This document shows, piece by piece, positions 1 through 10,849 of a stretch of 64,000 nucleotides of DNA. The stretch is from assembly GCA_003024785.1 (NCBI GenBank), contig PUQB01000790.1:1-64000 (forward strand). The letters run 5' to 3'. The stretch is from Selaginella tamariscina (taxonomy: Eukaryota > Streptophyta > Lycopodiopsida > Selaginellales > Selaginellaceae). The position numbers and the translations under genes are program-made. Positions within the stretch are counted from its first letter, which is position 1; the number at the start of each line of letters is the position of its first letter. Under the pieces are notes generated by a model, which saw only the letters and a list, made by a program, of their open reading frames with translations, searched no databases and had not been told where the DNA came from.

Positions 1-1024
1 CAAGAGATGCACACAATTTATAAAAGGGGCAACTTGCATGTATTACTTGCTAGAACAAAGGATGTCAATTATGCACAATTGTGGCAAAATCCGAATCAAA
101 TGTTAGAATGATATGGATATTATAATTAAGGGCAATCATATGAAAGAGAATTTGTGTAAGGACCATTTATGCCACTTGTTGGGCGCCATGACAATTGAAC
201 TGCACGAAATAACCAGGAGGGCAACGTTTGCTTCCCGCATGATGTGTGGTACCACCAGCTTTACCAACCCCACCTCCAACCACCAAGGAATATAGTGTTG
301 TATGCTTAGGTGTGGGAGAACGGTGGCATTATTGCCTAGGTTGCCCAAATAATATGGGTTAGCTTTTACCTTGTGTCGATTATAATAAAGTCATGAAATC
401 CAAATTGAACTCAAACTTCACAATTCTTAATTCTTATAATATTTTTATTAACCAATTAGAATAAAGAGTATTTATTTTTTGGATATTCATAAACACTTGA
501 AAAGTGTATACATATAATATATACATGTTGTATATAAAAATAGCTTTTAATTTTAAAAACATTATTATCATAAATTATATATAAAAGAAAATTTTATACG
601 TGCATATAGATGGAGTGGTAGGCAAATTTCTTAGTTCTTCCTTAAACTTTACAATTTATAAATTTTATCACCAATAATCTCCACACAAACAATTTATCAT
701 TTTTTATAATATGGAACCGACTCTCATCTCTTAGCATTATAACTATTTTAGAAAGTTTAAAAATAATTTTGGTCAACCAATGATAATCATTATACATTCT
801 TATATTTTTAATAACTTTATGAGGTACATTTAAGATGTCATAAACAACAACAAGCCCTTTCATTATGCCCACATAATGCCTTTTCCTTCTCATCATCTAT
901 TATGGAATGATATGTACTTATTTTGTAGTTTAAATTTGATTGATTTACACGGTGATGGGTTATTAAACAAGGTCTGTCATGTTCTTAATAAGATTTCACA
1001 AGCGTGAGTCTGAGTGAAATTCAC
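1..1024. repeat. Left arm of a long direct repeat
   Basis: This stretch recurs in the same orientation at 8674-9397, nearly base for base. It probably extends beyond the left edge. Compared with the other copy it carries about 300 extra bases (roughly 610-909), flanked by ATAT on both sides, so either an insertion with a 4-bp target duplication here or a deletion there. An 83-codon open frame seen in the other copy (starting at the equivalent of 113) is broken here by a small difference near position 280. I recognise no protein in it. Homology stops at the bases AAATTCAC (1017-1024). Confidence 0.9.
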
Positions 1025-1422
1025 AAACAATCTTATATTACCTTTAGGAGGTATTTGGACAAATTCTGAAATGCATTTATCACGAGGTTGAGGTAACTAA
1101 GTGAAATGAAATGAAATTATTTTATATGTGTGTGTGTGTTTTGGGCCCAAATGAATATTAATATGGAAACTTCTTGGATCGTTTGGAGCGATTAGGTATT
1201 TAAAAGAGTTTATATACTAAAATAATAATGGCGATTACATAAAATCTTACTTTTGCGTTCTTTCACAAGTTGTACAGATTTTAAATGTTATAGCTTAATG
1301 AACTTTAAACTTTTACTTACATTACAAAGATACTTATCTCCATCGTTACCTGCAATTTTCCGACAGAGAAACCAAGTGAGTAAAGTCTGTGTATATATAT
1401 GTCTGTATAACTATCCTCAAAA
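1025..1422. other. Intergenic, nothing recognised
   Basis: AT-rich sequence with a short GT tract near 1128. I see no gene, RNA or mobile element in it. Confidence 0.5.
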
Positions 1423-1767
1423 ATGGCAGAGGTAAACTCGGCATTGAGACAATGTGGTTGCTTCAAGGATGCAACGGCACAGTGATCAACATGTATGCGA
1501 AATGGGGTAGCATGACAGATTCTCAAAGAGTCTTTGATAGCGTCGTAGTTTCATGGAGTTGTCTCCTTGAGGAATATGTGGAGAATGGAGAGAGCTATCA
1601 AACTGTTTGATATTGTGAAATGTAGCTATGTTCTAGACTCCAAAACTTACACCTTCGTACTCACGGATAAATGGGACGCATTTGTGCAGAGCAAGCTGGT
1701 CTGCATGTATGCCAAGTTCGGAAGCATGTTTGAAGCTTGTAGGAGGTGGTGCAAAGTGATATTTTAA
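1423..1767 (+). pseudogene. Decayed pentatricopeptide repeat (PPR) gene fragment
   Basis: Pieces in shifting frames match the repeat pattern of plant PLS-type PPR proteins, which bind organelle RNAs. At about 1488-1560 one reads a MYAKWGS segment followed by QRVFDS and VVSWSCLL; at about 1690-1750 one reads KLVCMYAKFGSM followed by EACR. These are the helix motifs usually written MYAKCGS-ARxVFD and KLVDMYAKCG. The ATG at 1423 opens MAEVNSALRQCG, which also resembles the start of such a block. The frame is broken several times and only two or three repeats remain against the usual ten or more, so I call it a relic. Assembly indels may add to the breakage. Confidence 0.7.
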
Positions 1768-1994
1768 GCATCCAAGGTAGTGTGTGTGTGTGTTTGTTAT
1801 TGTAAGACAACATGATTTGAAAATTACTTATCAATTGTTTCTGTTGAAGAATAGGACTGACGGTGACATATGATACTTTGATAATTCTTAACAATGTTAC
1901 TCATGCTTCAGTGTATGTACATATGTACTTATGTGTACAATCAACTCATGCAACACAACTTAACTATTTAAACATATGCTTTAATAATTATTGG

Positions 1995-2070
1995 GGTCCC
2001 GTAGCTCTCAGCTGGTCAGAGCGTTGTTCTTATAAGCCAAATGTTGAGTGTTCAATCCCCTTCAGGACCA
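1995..2070 (+). pseudogene. tRNA-like cloverleaf, probably decayed tRNA-Ile(UAU)
   Basis: The segment folds as a cloverleaf. The acceptor pairs 1995-2001 with 2063-2069 (6 of 7 pairs), the D stem pairs GCTC 2004-2007 with GAGC 2019-2022 round a CAGCTGGTC loop, the anticodon stem 2024-2028/2036-2040 carries loop CTTATAA (anticodon TAT), and the T stem 2046-2050/2058-2062 carries TTCAATC. Each of the acceptor, anticodon and T stems has one mismatch, and the D loop is two bases longer than usual, which spreads the A box. The B box reads TGTTCAATCC instead of GGTTCGANTCC. This looks like an inactive copy or a tRNA-derived repeat head. Confidence 0.5.
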
Positions 2071-2229
2071 TGAAATGTTAAACACATTAACCCTGTGTAC
2101 ATGGATTCACACACATATATATATATACACATACGGGATGATGAAACATACGATAGGGATGGTTTACTATATAGTTCATCCACTCAGCCTATTCTTTCTT
2201 TTGCACTCCAGTGCTGCCACGTGTCCAAG

Positions 2230-2237
2230 TATATAAA
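2230..2237 (+). promoter_or_regulatory. TATA box of the U2 snRNA gene
   Basis: TATATAAA ends 24 bases before the first base of U2 RNA, the spacing expected for plant Pol II snRNA genes. A clear match to the plant upstream sequence element (RTCCCACATCG) was not found at the expected place. ATCCACTCAG at 2178-2187 is the nearest and is weak. Confidence 0.6.
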
Positions 2238-2261
2238 GGAAGGGCTAGGGTAAATAAATTC

Positions 2262-2453
2262 ATACCTTTCTCAGCCTGTTGGCTAAGATCAAGTGTAGTA
2301 TCTGTTCTTATCAGTTTAATAGCTGATACGGGGGCACGTCCCCGGTGCTATTAACCTAATTTTTTGTGGGAGGCAATCCATTGGAGAGCTTGCTATCCGG
2401 GTTGTCGCGTGTCGCCTCGGTCTTACACTATTGCCTTGGCTTGGCACATCCCA
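2262..2453 (+). ncRNA. U2: U2 spliceosomal snRNA
   Basis: U2 RNA base-pairs with the intron branch point in the major spliceosome. The 5' end ATACCTTTCTC, the branch-recognition box GTAGTA (2295-2300), the segment TGTTCTTATCAGTTTAATA, an Sm site A-T6-G (2359-2366) and the 3' stem-loops with GCTTGCTATCCGGGTTGTCGCGTG and GCCTTGGCTTGGC are all present. Two stems differ from common plant U2 by paired changes: stem I has AGCC/GGCT (2273-2276/2281-2284), and stem II has TTAATAGC/GCTATTAA (2316-2323/2347-2354), where most plants have AATATC/GATATT. Compensatory changes suggest a working gene. The exact 3' end is estimated. Confidence 0.95.
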
Positions 2454-3510
2454 AACCCCCAAATTAAAACTTAAAATGGAAATACTAAAATAAATATATA
2501 CACTCCAACATGTTTAACATAAATTAACTTGCTACATCTTTTTAGAAACAGGTGTAAAACAAGAGTTTCATGCTAATATAAAAAAGAAGTAATAACATAT
2601 GGATTTAATATTACTGATTTATTATTTCAAGCATTTATATTATAAAATTATGTATATATTTGCTACATTTAATTTCAAGTAAACTAGCTGAAATCACATA
2701 GTTTTGAACCGTATATTTATAAATATTTAAATGTGTAGATTGTATTATAATTTTAATACAATCTAATTTATAGAATTACCATTATCTAAATAAAATCTAT
2801 ACACATAACATGTATAAATATTATACAATTTAAAAAGAATTTCTTTGTTAAAAGAACTCATTTAAATCTTGTGCTTTTTCATTTGTTAATTCCCATATAA
2901 TAAATAATTGAAAAAAAGGAAACTAAAAGAATTAAAATTGCTTGTGTAGTTACTAGTTATTATTAAAAGAGCCTTCACAAAGTAACACTACTTATATATA
3001 TACGTCTTATATATAGTTTGTTTATTTTATTTATGACCTTATGATTTATGTAGATATAAAGGTGGTAATCTGTATATATACTTTGAATTTATCATTTACG
3101 AAAATTTAACATTAAACACTAATTTTTTTAAAGTATTTTTTTTATATAATATACACCACTCTTGCCTCTGTGATGTTAAAATCAGTTCGTAATGAAATCG
3201 TTTTCTAAGAATTTATGCTTATACAGAGATTAATAAATCACAATGGAGCATATTCCTAATGTACTCACTTTTGCAGTTCAAAAATGTAATCACTATGTAT
3301 TTACTTTGAATCATTTATAAATAAAATTATATTACATTTTATAAAATAGAGTTAACGTGTTTAAATCTATAAATAAATAATTAAACTCGATACATAAAAC
3401 AATTTAAGTCATTAAGCTAAATTAAATAGCAAAAACAAATAAAATTAGACACGTGTGTTACATATATGAGTGTAAGAGCAGAATATAACACGTATTTATT
3501 ATTCAGAAAT

Positions 3511-3565
<55 letters not shown>

Positions 3566-3799
3566 GAATAGTATATTTTTGAATAATCATAAAAGAATAA
3601 CCAATACATTAGGAATTAAAAATAAATAAAAATCTAATCAACCCAAAATAAATATAGGAAGCGATTACATACTTTCTTTGTTTGTGAGGAGTTTAATTAC
3701 ATTGTAAAATACAAAAAACACATTTTTAAATGAAATTAAGCATAATTCCAGTTTATATTTTATGTTTTAAGTTGAAGAGTATCGCCGAAAGTTGTATAT
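2454..3799. other. AT-rich intergenic DNA with a TA microsatellite
   Basis: No gene recognised. It contains a long TA run at about 3516-3562 and otherwise low-complexity AT sequence. It separates U2 from the convergent WOX-like gene. Confidence 0.6.
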
Positions 3800-4565
3800 T
3801 TACAATGATATAATGTCTTCCAAATCTTTGAAGGGGTTGTCTTCATTTGCATGGTCCATAATAACTTAGTGATTGAATACTTATGCTTGTAATACACACT
3901 ATACATACCATTGTCACCTTCCCTCCCAGCGGAAGACATATCAAGACTGTGTGGAGATGCAATATTCAATGTACTCCAAAAACCATGTCATGTTATCATA
4001 TATGTTTAAATTCACATGTGATATGAATAATTAACTTACCTAAAGTTACGTTCTGCATTAGTTAGATTCTTTGTACTGTTTAGATCCTCACTTGCTCCAC
4101 CAGATGCCCTACCTACAGGCAAAGTGAGAAGTTATATATATATACATATATATTTTCTCTCGTTCTTCGTCTCTCTCCCCTCTCCCTCTCTCACACAAAC
4201 GTGCACACATTTGAATCCACTGTACCATTGTCATCCATTTTCCCGGTGGAACTTTGTGAGCATACATACTTTGCCTTACTCCCATGACCTTCATGTATAT
4301 CACCTATATCATAATATCAGTTTGATTAATTATTTATATTTGAAGAATATTTGAGAAAACATACCATTTTCCAGTGACATGGGACATTTGCGTTTGCCTC
4401 GATTCTGGAACCAATAATACACACTCTTGTCCCACACACTTATGCGTTGAGCTATAACACTTATTTCAGATGAATTTGGCTTGGCATGTTTCTTCTCTTG
4501 ATAAATTTCCTCTAAAGCTCGCTCTTGCTCTAATGTGGGTTTCCACATGCGCGTCGGCACACTAG
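3800..4565 (-). CDS. Small WUSCHEL-related (WOX-type) homeodomain protein
   Basis: The main exon (4565-4365) encodes a homeodomain of WOX type: helix 1 follows W-x-P-T-x-E-Q-x3-L-E-x2-Y, and helix 3 reads SVYYWFQNRGKRK. WOX proteins are nuclear DNA-binding regulators of stem-cell identity. Splicing can be followed in frame: exon ends at 4365 (AATG|gtatgt), then 4112-4040 (ctgtag|GTAGGG to TTTAG|gtaagt), 3973-3909 (AATG|gtatgt) and 3864-3800, ending in an acidic tail DLEDIISL and TAA. Starting at the ATG at 4548 gives about 128 residues, much smaller than usual WOX proteins. An AG acceptor at 4566-4567 allows an upstream exon that I cannot place. The last intron would be only 44 bases, so exon 4 is tentative. 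No WUS box or EAR motif is seen. Confidence 0.65.
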
Positions 4566-4654
4566 CTGCAACTCATATAAAAAGTTATTATATATATTAC
4601 TTTATGTATATATATATAACTTCTCGATTAGGGAGTAAACATAACTTTGCCTGT

Positions 4655-5056
4655 AGAAGCTTATAAAAGCACCGGCGCGGAAGCAACTCAAAGCCAATCC
4701 TGAATCTTGGGAGAATATTAATTACGAGCGTAACTTTATGTGGTAATTCATATAAATAACATATGGACGGACATAAAAGCTGAAGGCAACAAGAGGAATG
4801 CACGAGTTCAAACGTGTGCGAAGGATGATAATATGGAGATAAGAATTTTGGGGTTGCTCCACTCTAGTCAAAACTCTTATGTGTTTGTCTAGACATCTTT
4901 ATACAAGGTGATGTAGTAATATTCTTCGGATGATTTGATATGGAAATTTTGAGACGGATGTTCTCTTAAATTATGCTCGTCACGTGCACGCAACACCCCG
5001 GCGCGTGGGCGTGTGAAGTGTTTATAAGGGAGTGGGGAGTCCTAGGGTTTTGTATC
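4655..5056 (+). promoter_or_regulatory. Promoter region of the ORF1-like gene
   Basis: A G-box CACGTG lies at 4981-4986, a TATA-like TTTATAAG at 5021-5028 and a telo-box-like CCTAGGGTTTT (reverse of AAAACCCTA) at 5042-5052. The TATA-like box is only 29 bases before the chosen ATG, so either the leader is extremely short or transcription starts further up. The same block is repeated, inverted, at 12371-12775 and at 10211-10600, with the G-box kept. Confidence 0.5.
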
Positions 5057-5695
5057 ATGGCGGAGGAGCTCAACGTCCGTATCAAGGGAGTAGAAGTGCA
5101 AGCACATAAATACATCGATGATGTGCTAAGGGATTTCTTTGTGAAGGGTTTGGGGTTCAACGTTCCTGCGGGACTGGCGCTTAAGTCTGCATGGAGAGAG
5201 AAGGGGCGATACATTAAGGGGAATGGCTACATACCAGGCCACATAGTCTTGCCGTGTGCAAGCAAGGAAGTAAAGGAGCGGTTGCTAGCGAGTGAGTTGC
5301 GTGAGGCGGCAGCGAATAAGGGTTTTGAGATCGTCGCACACAAGACTAAGGAGCAGCTGGACAAGGAGAGGCGGGAAAGGAAAGAGAGGACCGTCTATCT
5401 CAGTGGAGCTCCAGAATTCCAGCGAGAGGACGATCCAACAAAGGATCTCCTATACTGCTTTGACAATGTTTTAGGTGCCGAGGAGAGCACTATCGACTTT
5501 GTCGAGAGAGTGCGCAGGCTGGGAAAGTTTAGGTGTGGACGTTCCAGGGATATGGAGATTGTCTTCACGGATAACGAGACCAAGGATTATGTGCTTGGTT
5601 TGCGGAGGAATCTCAAGGGGACTTGGTACTGGCTCTCGGTGCCTGATGCACAAGAAAATAATGGAGTGCAAAATTGTTGTGCGTTCCAACAGTGA
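5057..5695 (+). CDS. LINE ORF1p-like RNA-binding protein, 212 aa
   Basis: The single open frame starts at MAEELNVRIKG; this ATG is shared by the three copies in the window. An in-frame ATG at 4973 would add 28 residues, but that part overlaps promoter-like DNA. Residues about 100-125 are a charged stretch (KEQLDKERRERKERT) likely helical or coiled. From TVYLSGAPE to the end (about 125-200), the order VERVRRLGK, then RSRDMEIVFTDNETKDYVL, then RRNLKGT resembles the RRM and C-terminal domain of LINE-1-type ORF1 proteins, where RNA contacts are made by the (R/H)RLGK-xRPRPI(I/V)F and LKGT segments. No reverse transcriptase or endonuclease follows, so this is either a stranded or a co-opted ORF1. 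The family assignment is inference. Confidence 0.5.
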   Translation: MAEELNVRIKGVEVQAHKYIDDVLRDFFVKGLGFNVPAGLALKSAWREKGRYIKGNGYIPGHIVLPCASKEVKERLLASELREAAANKGFEIVAHKTKEQLDKERRERKERTVYLSGAPEFQREDDPTKDLLYCFDNVLGAEESTIDFVERVRRLGKFRCGRSRDMEIVFTDNETKDYVLGLRRNLKGTWYWLSVPDAQENNGVQNCCAFQQ

Positions 5696-6608
5696 CTATT
5701 CTTTGAGCTAATCAATTTATCTCAAGGTTTATTTTTTAAATACATTTGCACATTTGCTTTTGCATGAATCCATGTTCGATATAAATTACAATTTATGTCA
5801 TGTACGCTAAATATTACACTAAAACTAGGTAGTCGATAAGTTAGTGGGGGAAAAGGAAATCTCAAGCAAATTGAAATACTTTTGGCATTGACCTCAGTGC
5901 AATTAACTTTGTCCGGTCGGACTTTAAGATATGTAAGGTTGTTCTTAGAACTTTAGCGCTGCAATTGAATCTTGAGAGATACGTTTCGTAAATCATGGAT
6001 CTTGTGGAATAATCCGTTAACACAGTACTCGTGTGAAAACATATGGTTATTTCGATACCAATGTATGACGCAGATTTAGGCAGCCTTGTATAGCAATACA
6101 CACCACATAGACGAACGACGCACTCGCACTCACCTACCTTTGAGCTCAAAAAGTGTGTGAAGGCCCACAAGATTGACATCCACTTTGTGAAACTGTATGC
6201 TATTGTAAAAAAGCATTTTAAATCTACACAAACTGCACATATCACAGTTTTGCTGAACCCTAGTTTATCTACAGCATAAAAACATTAGTGGAACCGAGCT
6301 GTGGAACTATATGCCAATTTTTAGCTATTTTACGTGATTATTTATTAATTTAATCACAATGTTAGGATGGTGTTAATTATCACTTTGAACGCGCTTACAC
6401 GTCATCAAATATACTAGTACACTCGAGCTAGTTTTGTGTGGATCGTGTTTCGCCTCTTACCGTCTCAAAGTTACAGAGAGATTGTTTATAAACTATATGC
6501 AGTACCGTTCTCATTACCATATTAATGTTTTCAATGTATTTTAGTTTAAGTATTTGTTACAAATTATGTATTGAAGTAACATTTGCTGATTCCGTTTATA
6601 AATTTATG

Positions 6609-8673
6609 AAGATTAATCTAATGTTAGAAAACCATGTGTGTATCCACATGTATTAGTGTGATTTCACCGAAGGTTTGAACCCTAAGCAATGTTTGGGTTT
6701 GAGTGCGTATATATATACACATGAAATATATATTGTGTTTGAGATTACGAATACGAAGGTAAATAAGAAGAGAGAGGGTATTAATGTAAATACATTGGTA
6801 TTGCTAGCACCAGTGGATTGGATGCAGCCAAAGTAAAACAAAGAGAAGTTTTAATAAATACAGTTTAGTAAAGCACTTCATATTTTGTAAATATAAATAA
6901 TTGTTGTATAAATTAGTAAGTTTAAATATTGTTTATAAGATGTAAAACATATAAATAAATAAATAGTATATGTACCCATAAATGCCATTATGTTTACAAT
7001 TTCCCTTTTAAAAATTAAATTCCTTTATGCATGTGTTGGAAGCACATATAAATATGATGTATTTAACACAAAACCTTGATTATATACAATAGTTAGGTGT
7101 ATTGACCATGGTTATCACATATCCATCCATGTTGCATTCATACACATGTACGTAATTACATCACTTTACACTATCTTTTTACTTTTGTGAACATCTAGAT
7201 TGTATTTAATTAAAACGCTAAATCGTTTAGAATATGACCAAATAATTTGTACAATCCTTTTTATATTATTTCACTTTCTAAATCTAATATATGAAGTACT
7301 CGCTAATTAATGTTGTTATACAATAATCTTTTCATTATTAAATAAAAATAGTTTGTAAATGTTTTATTGGGAAAATAAAAAATAATATATATTAAAAAGA
7401 AAGAAACCCCGATAAGGCCATATTTGTATTATAAGTGCAACAATCACAATGGTTAAGTCCATATAAGTGTATCGAAAGTACGACAATGAGTAGATCAAGA
7501 GAGGGATAACTATACTAATTATAAGGCTAATGCATAATTATTTACAACAGAAAAGGATAGATAGGAGTACATATCGGTTACAATAATGGACTATGGAAGA
7601 CATAAATAGGGATGAAGGAGTAGAGAGTGGAAGTCTATGTGTGTTCTTACCCGTACTTTATGGGAACAATAGTGTGTTAGAATTGTTTCTCACTATATAT
7701 ATGTTGGGATTCGTAGTCTATGTAATTTTTGAGTGAGTTTTACATTGTTCGGGCTTAACCATTCTTACCCTTGTCGTGTGTGTGAATTATTATAATTACG
7801 TGTGGGCCGCAATCAACTGCATTATCGATTGTTTGTGTGCGAGATTTTTAGTTCTTAGCCATAGAGGGTTGGTAGCCAGTCGTGTAAAACAAATTGGCAA
7901 GTACATATCGAGAATGGTTTTAGGAGAAAAGATGAATTGATAAAACGAGTAGGTAAGATTTTATAAAGCAACAGCAATGTGGAAGAATAAAGAGTAAGAA
8001 CGTTGAAATAACAATGACAAAAGCAAGGTGGTTACAAACGATAGTAAATTGTGGTAGAGGAACAATACAAGCACATTGAAGTGGGTCAAGAAGGACTCAA
8101 ATGGAGACTTCTTGGAATTATAAGCACTGTTGCAAATCCAATACGGAGCATCAGCATAACAAATAGGAGTGAAGAACAAGAGTAATTAGGACATTTAGAG
8201 ATTGGAAACATTAACCATGGCATGATCACTTATGGTCATGGGTAAGAAGGTGATCCAACCACCACTTTATGAATTGGACCATGAGGGTCATGTACGACAT
8301 ATATAAAAATTCGAGAAGGCGTGCAACACAAATCCGAATATACCAAGGATGTTAAAATACCTATGCGTATGATCATGCTCCACTAATTACAGATTATGAT
8401 GATGTGTTCCAGACATATTGCAGCACTAAGTGTCGAAAGGGAAATCCCACAGCATTATTAGATTATTAAGATAAATACGAAAAGCGACATAAACTATTGA
8501 AGATTATATTAAGCGGTTTAAACGAGTGTACAATCGATGGATGAACTTGAAAAAAGTGATACATGTGCGAGTTACGAGAAAGTACGGTTATGGAAGCCTA
8601 ATGATTTAAGAAGGTCGTAAAAGTACCACAAAAGTTGCTGAATAATGCAAGTAAGGAAAAGGAGAAGCGAGAA
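6609..8673. other. Intergenic DNA, possibly old retroelement debris
   Basis: AT-rich with many stops in all frames. The part from about 7600 to 8670 is richer in coding-like composition but I could not identify any protein family in it. I report no gene. Confidence 0.4.
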
Positions 8674-9397
8674 CAAGAGATGCACACAATTTATAAAAGG
8701 GGCAACTTGCATGTATTACTTGCTAGAACAAAGGATGTCAATTATGCACAATTGTGGCAAAATCCGAATCAAATGTTAGAATGATATGGATATTATAATT
8801 AAGGGCAATCATATGAAAGAGAATTTGTGTAAGGACCATTTATGCCACTTGTTGGGCGCCATGACAATTGAACTGCACGAAATAACCAGGAGGGCAACGT
8901 TTGCTTCCCGCATGATGTGTGGTACCACCAGCTTTACCAACCCCACCTCCACAACCACCAAGGAATATAGTGTTGTATGCTTAGGTGTGGGAGAACGGTG
9001 GCATTATTGCCTAGGTTGCCCAAATAATATGGGTTAGCTTTTACCTTGTGTCGATTATAATAAAGTCATGAAATCCAAATTGAACTCAAACTTCACAATT
9101 CTTAATTCTTATAATATTTTTATTAACCAATTAGAATAAAGAGTATTTATTTCCTGGATATTCATAAACACTTGAAAAGTGTATACATATAATATATACA
9201 TGTTGTATATAAAAATAGCTTTTAATTTTAAAAACATTATTATCATAAATTATATATAAAAAGAAAATTTTAATACGTGCATATATGTACTTATTTTGTA
9301 GTTTAAATTTGATTGATTTACATGGTGATGGGTTATTAAACAAGGTCTGTCATGTTCTTAATAAGATTTCACAAGCGTGAGTCTGAGTGAAATTCAC
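8674..9397. repeat. Right arm of the long direct repeat
   Basis: Same orientation as 1-1024, lacking about 300 internal bases of that copy (junction at CATATATGTAC, near 9285). An 83-codon frame opens at 8786 with no recognisable domain; it includes GTTSFTNPTSTTTKEYS. The repeat ends at 9397, where a copy of the VPS16 upstream region begins abruptly. Confidence 0.9.
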
Positions 9398-9884
9398 TAT
9401 ATTCAATTTTTAGAATGTTTTTTTTAATTATGTGTCATCATTTACTTTAAGTATATAATACATAATAAATATATCATATAAAATTAAAATATTTAATAAT
9501 ATTGATTTAATTAAAAAAAGATATATATTATAATTAATTCAAACATGGATTGTGAATATTTATTATGAATGGGTGTTACAAGAAATAATAAATTGTAGCA
9601 GGCTAATCTTTATCTCAAATTTTCACATTACTTAATTGATTTCAAATAAATATAAATAATGGATTATTAATTATTAATTATTATTAATAAATTATTAAAT
9701 CATAAGGGTAAAGTACGATATTCATAATATAAATTATATGTTCAATAGTTAATATAATTTAAAATAGAAAACATAAAAGATTTCAGATATCCAAATTACA
9801 ATCTGGACGTTTTACATGTACACAGCATAATGATTTCTTTCTTAATGGATCCTGACAAAGGTTATCGGATGCTATGGAACAAGG
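9398..9884 (+). pseudogene. Broken duplicate of the VPS16 promoter and first exon
   Basis: 9398-9884 matches 51447-52050, the region upstream of and into VPS16 exon 1. The shared text includes the ATTCAA/GTTTTTAGAATG start, AATTCAAACATGGATTGTGAA, GATATCCAAATTACAATCTGGA and TTTCTTTCTTAATGGATCCTGAC. Relative to VPS16 a deletion of about 104 bases (51925-52028) removes the start codon and the first 22 codons, after which TATCGGATGCTATGGAACAAGG resumes. Homology then stops inside exon 1. It cannot encode VPS16. Confidence 0.9.
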
Positions 9885-10136
9885 AGAGTGCCGAGGCTTG
9901 GGCCCATGAGCCTGGACTTGAAATATTCTAGAATATTTTAAAATATTCTTTTTGGTCGGCATATTGGCCTTGGTCGGCAAAAAAATTTCTAATAAAACTG
10001 TTGTATTTCTACCTTATTATTTTTATATTAGCTTCATTTATTACTTAATACACATTAATTAAAGTTTCTTCTTCATCTTAAGTAAACCTGTAATTCTCGA
10101 ACCACCAACTAAGCTTGGACATGGAGGTGTCTTGAG
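9885..10136. other. Spacer with a short AT palindrome
   Basis: Contains AAATATTCTAGAATATTTTAAAATATTC at about 9921-9948, with the dyad TTCTAGAA that matches a minimal heat-shock element unit. No gene recognised. Confidence 0.3.
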
Positions 10137-10715
10137 TGAAGTGTTTATAAGGGAGTGGGGAGTCCTAGGGTTTGTATCATGGCGGAGGAGCTCAACGTCC
10201 GTATCAAGGGCACGCCCATGCGCCGGGGTGTTGCGAGCACGTGGCAAGAATGTGATCCAGAGGAGCATAATTTAAGAGAATATCCGTCTCAAAATTTCCA
10301 TATCAAATCATCCCAAAATTACTACATCACCTTGTATAAAGATGTCTAGACAAACACATAAGTTTTGACTAGAGTGGAGCAACCCCAAAATTCTTATCTC
10401 CATATTATCAGCCTTCGCACACGTTTGAACTCGTGCATTCCTCTTGTTGCCTTCAGCTTTATGTCCGTACATATGTTATTTATATGAATTACCACATAAA
10501 GTTATGGAGAAAGAGCTCCCCAAGATTCAAGATTGGCTTTGAGTTGCTTTTGCGCCAATGCTTCTATAAGCTTAGGAAAAAATAAAATAAATACTTGCAC
10601 ATTCTTAGAGAAACCTACGTATTCTGCAGATGGTGTTATTAATATAAGATGTAGTTTCGTGTCTGTATATATATATCTTTTAGAACGGAAATTCAATAGA
10701 CAAATCCAAGGTGAC
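10137..10715 (+). pseudogene. Fold-back chimera of the ORF1-like gene start and its own inverted promoter
   Basis: 10137-10210 repeats the TATA region and the first 11 codons of the ORF1-like gene (MAEELNVRIKG, ATG at 10179). At about 10210 the sequence switches to the reverse complement of the promoter of the same gene, running away to about 10600, then shares a further 100 or so bases with 12780-12918. The fused frame continues to 10349 and would give 56 residues, most of them read from promoter DNA. About 19 bases (near CAAGAATGTGATCCAGAG) are inserted in the inverted part. This is a rearrangement product, not a functional gene. Confidence 0.8.
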
Positions 10716-10849
10716 ACTGAAGAAACAAAAGAAAACCATGTTACGTTACGTTACGGCAATAAGTTCACCTCTCGAAAGGTTCAACATCAGCAAATCCATA
10801 ATTCATTTCGGCATTAGTATTAATCTAATTTCGAATCTTTAAAATGTGA

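Larger units (their letters stand above)
4655..6608. repeat. Inverted duplication, arm 1 (intact ORF1-like gene)
   Basis: Promoter, gene and about 900 bases of 3' flank are repeated in opposite orientation at 10850-12775. The match begins near CTGTAGAAGCTTATAA (about 4655) and fades after TTTATAAATTTATGAAG (about 6608). The neighbouring WOX-like gene is not part of the duplication. The 3' flank (5696-6608) contains a 127-codon minus-strand open frame at 5862-6245, but the inverted copy has it broken and no domain is visible, so I do not call it a gene. Confidence 0.85.

Noticed and set aside
5862..6245. A 127-codon minus-strand open frame downstream of the ORF1-like gene
   Set aside because: The inverted duplicate breaks it by small differences, and no domain, codon pattern or promoter is visible.
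9921..9948. Heat-shock element at the TTCTAGAA palindrome
   Set aside because: Only one dyad unit is present in AT-rich DNA, with no gene directly downstream.
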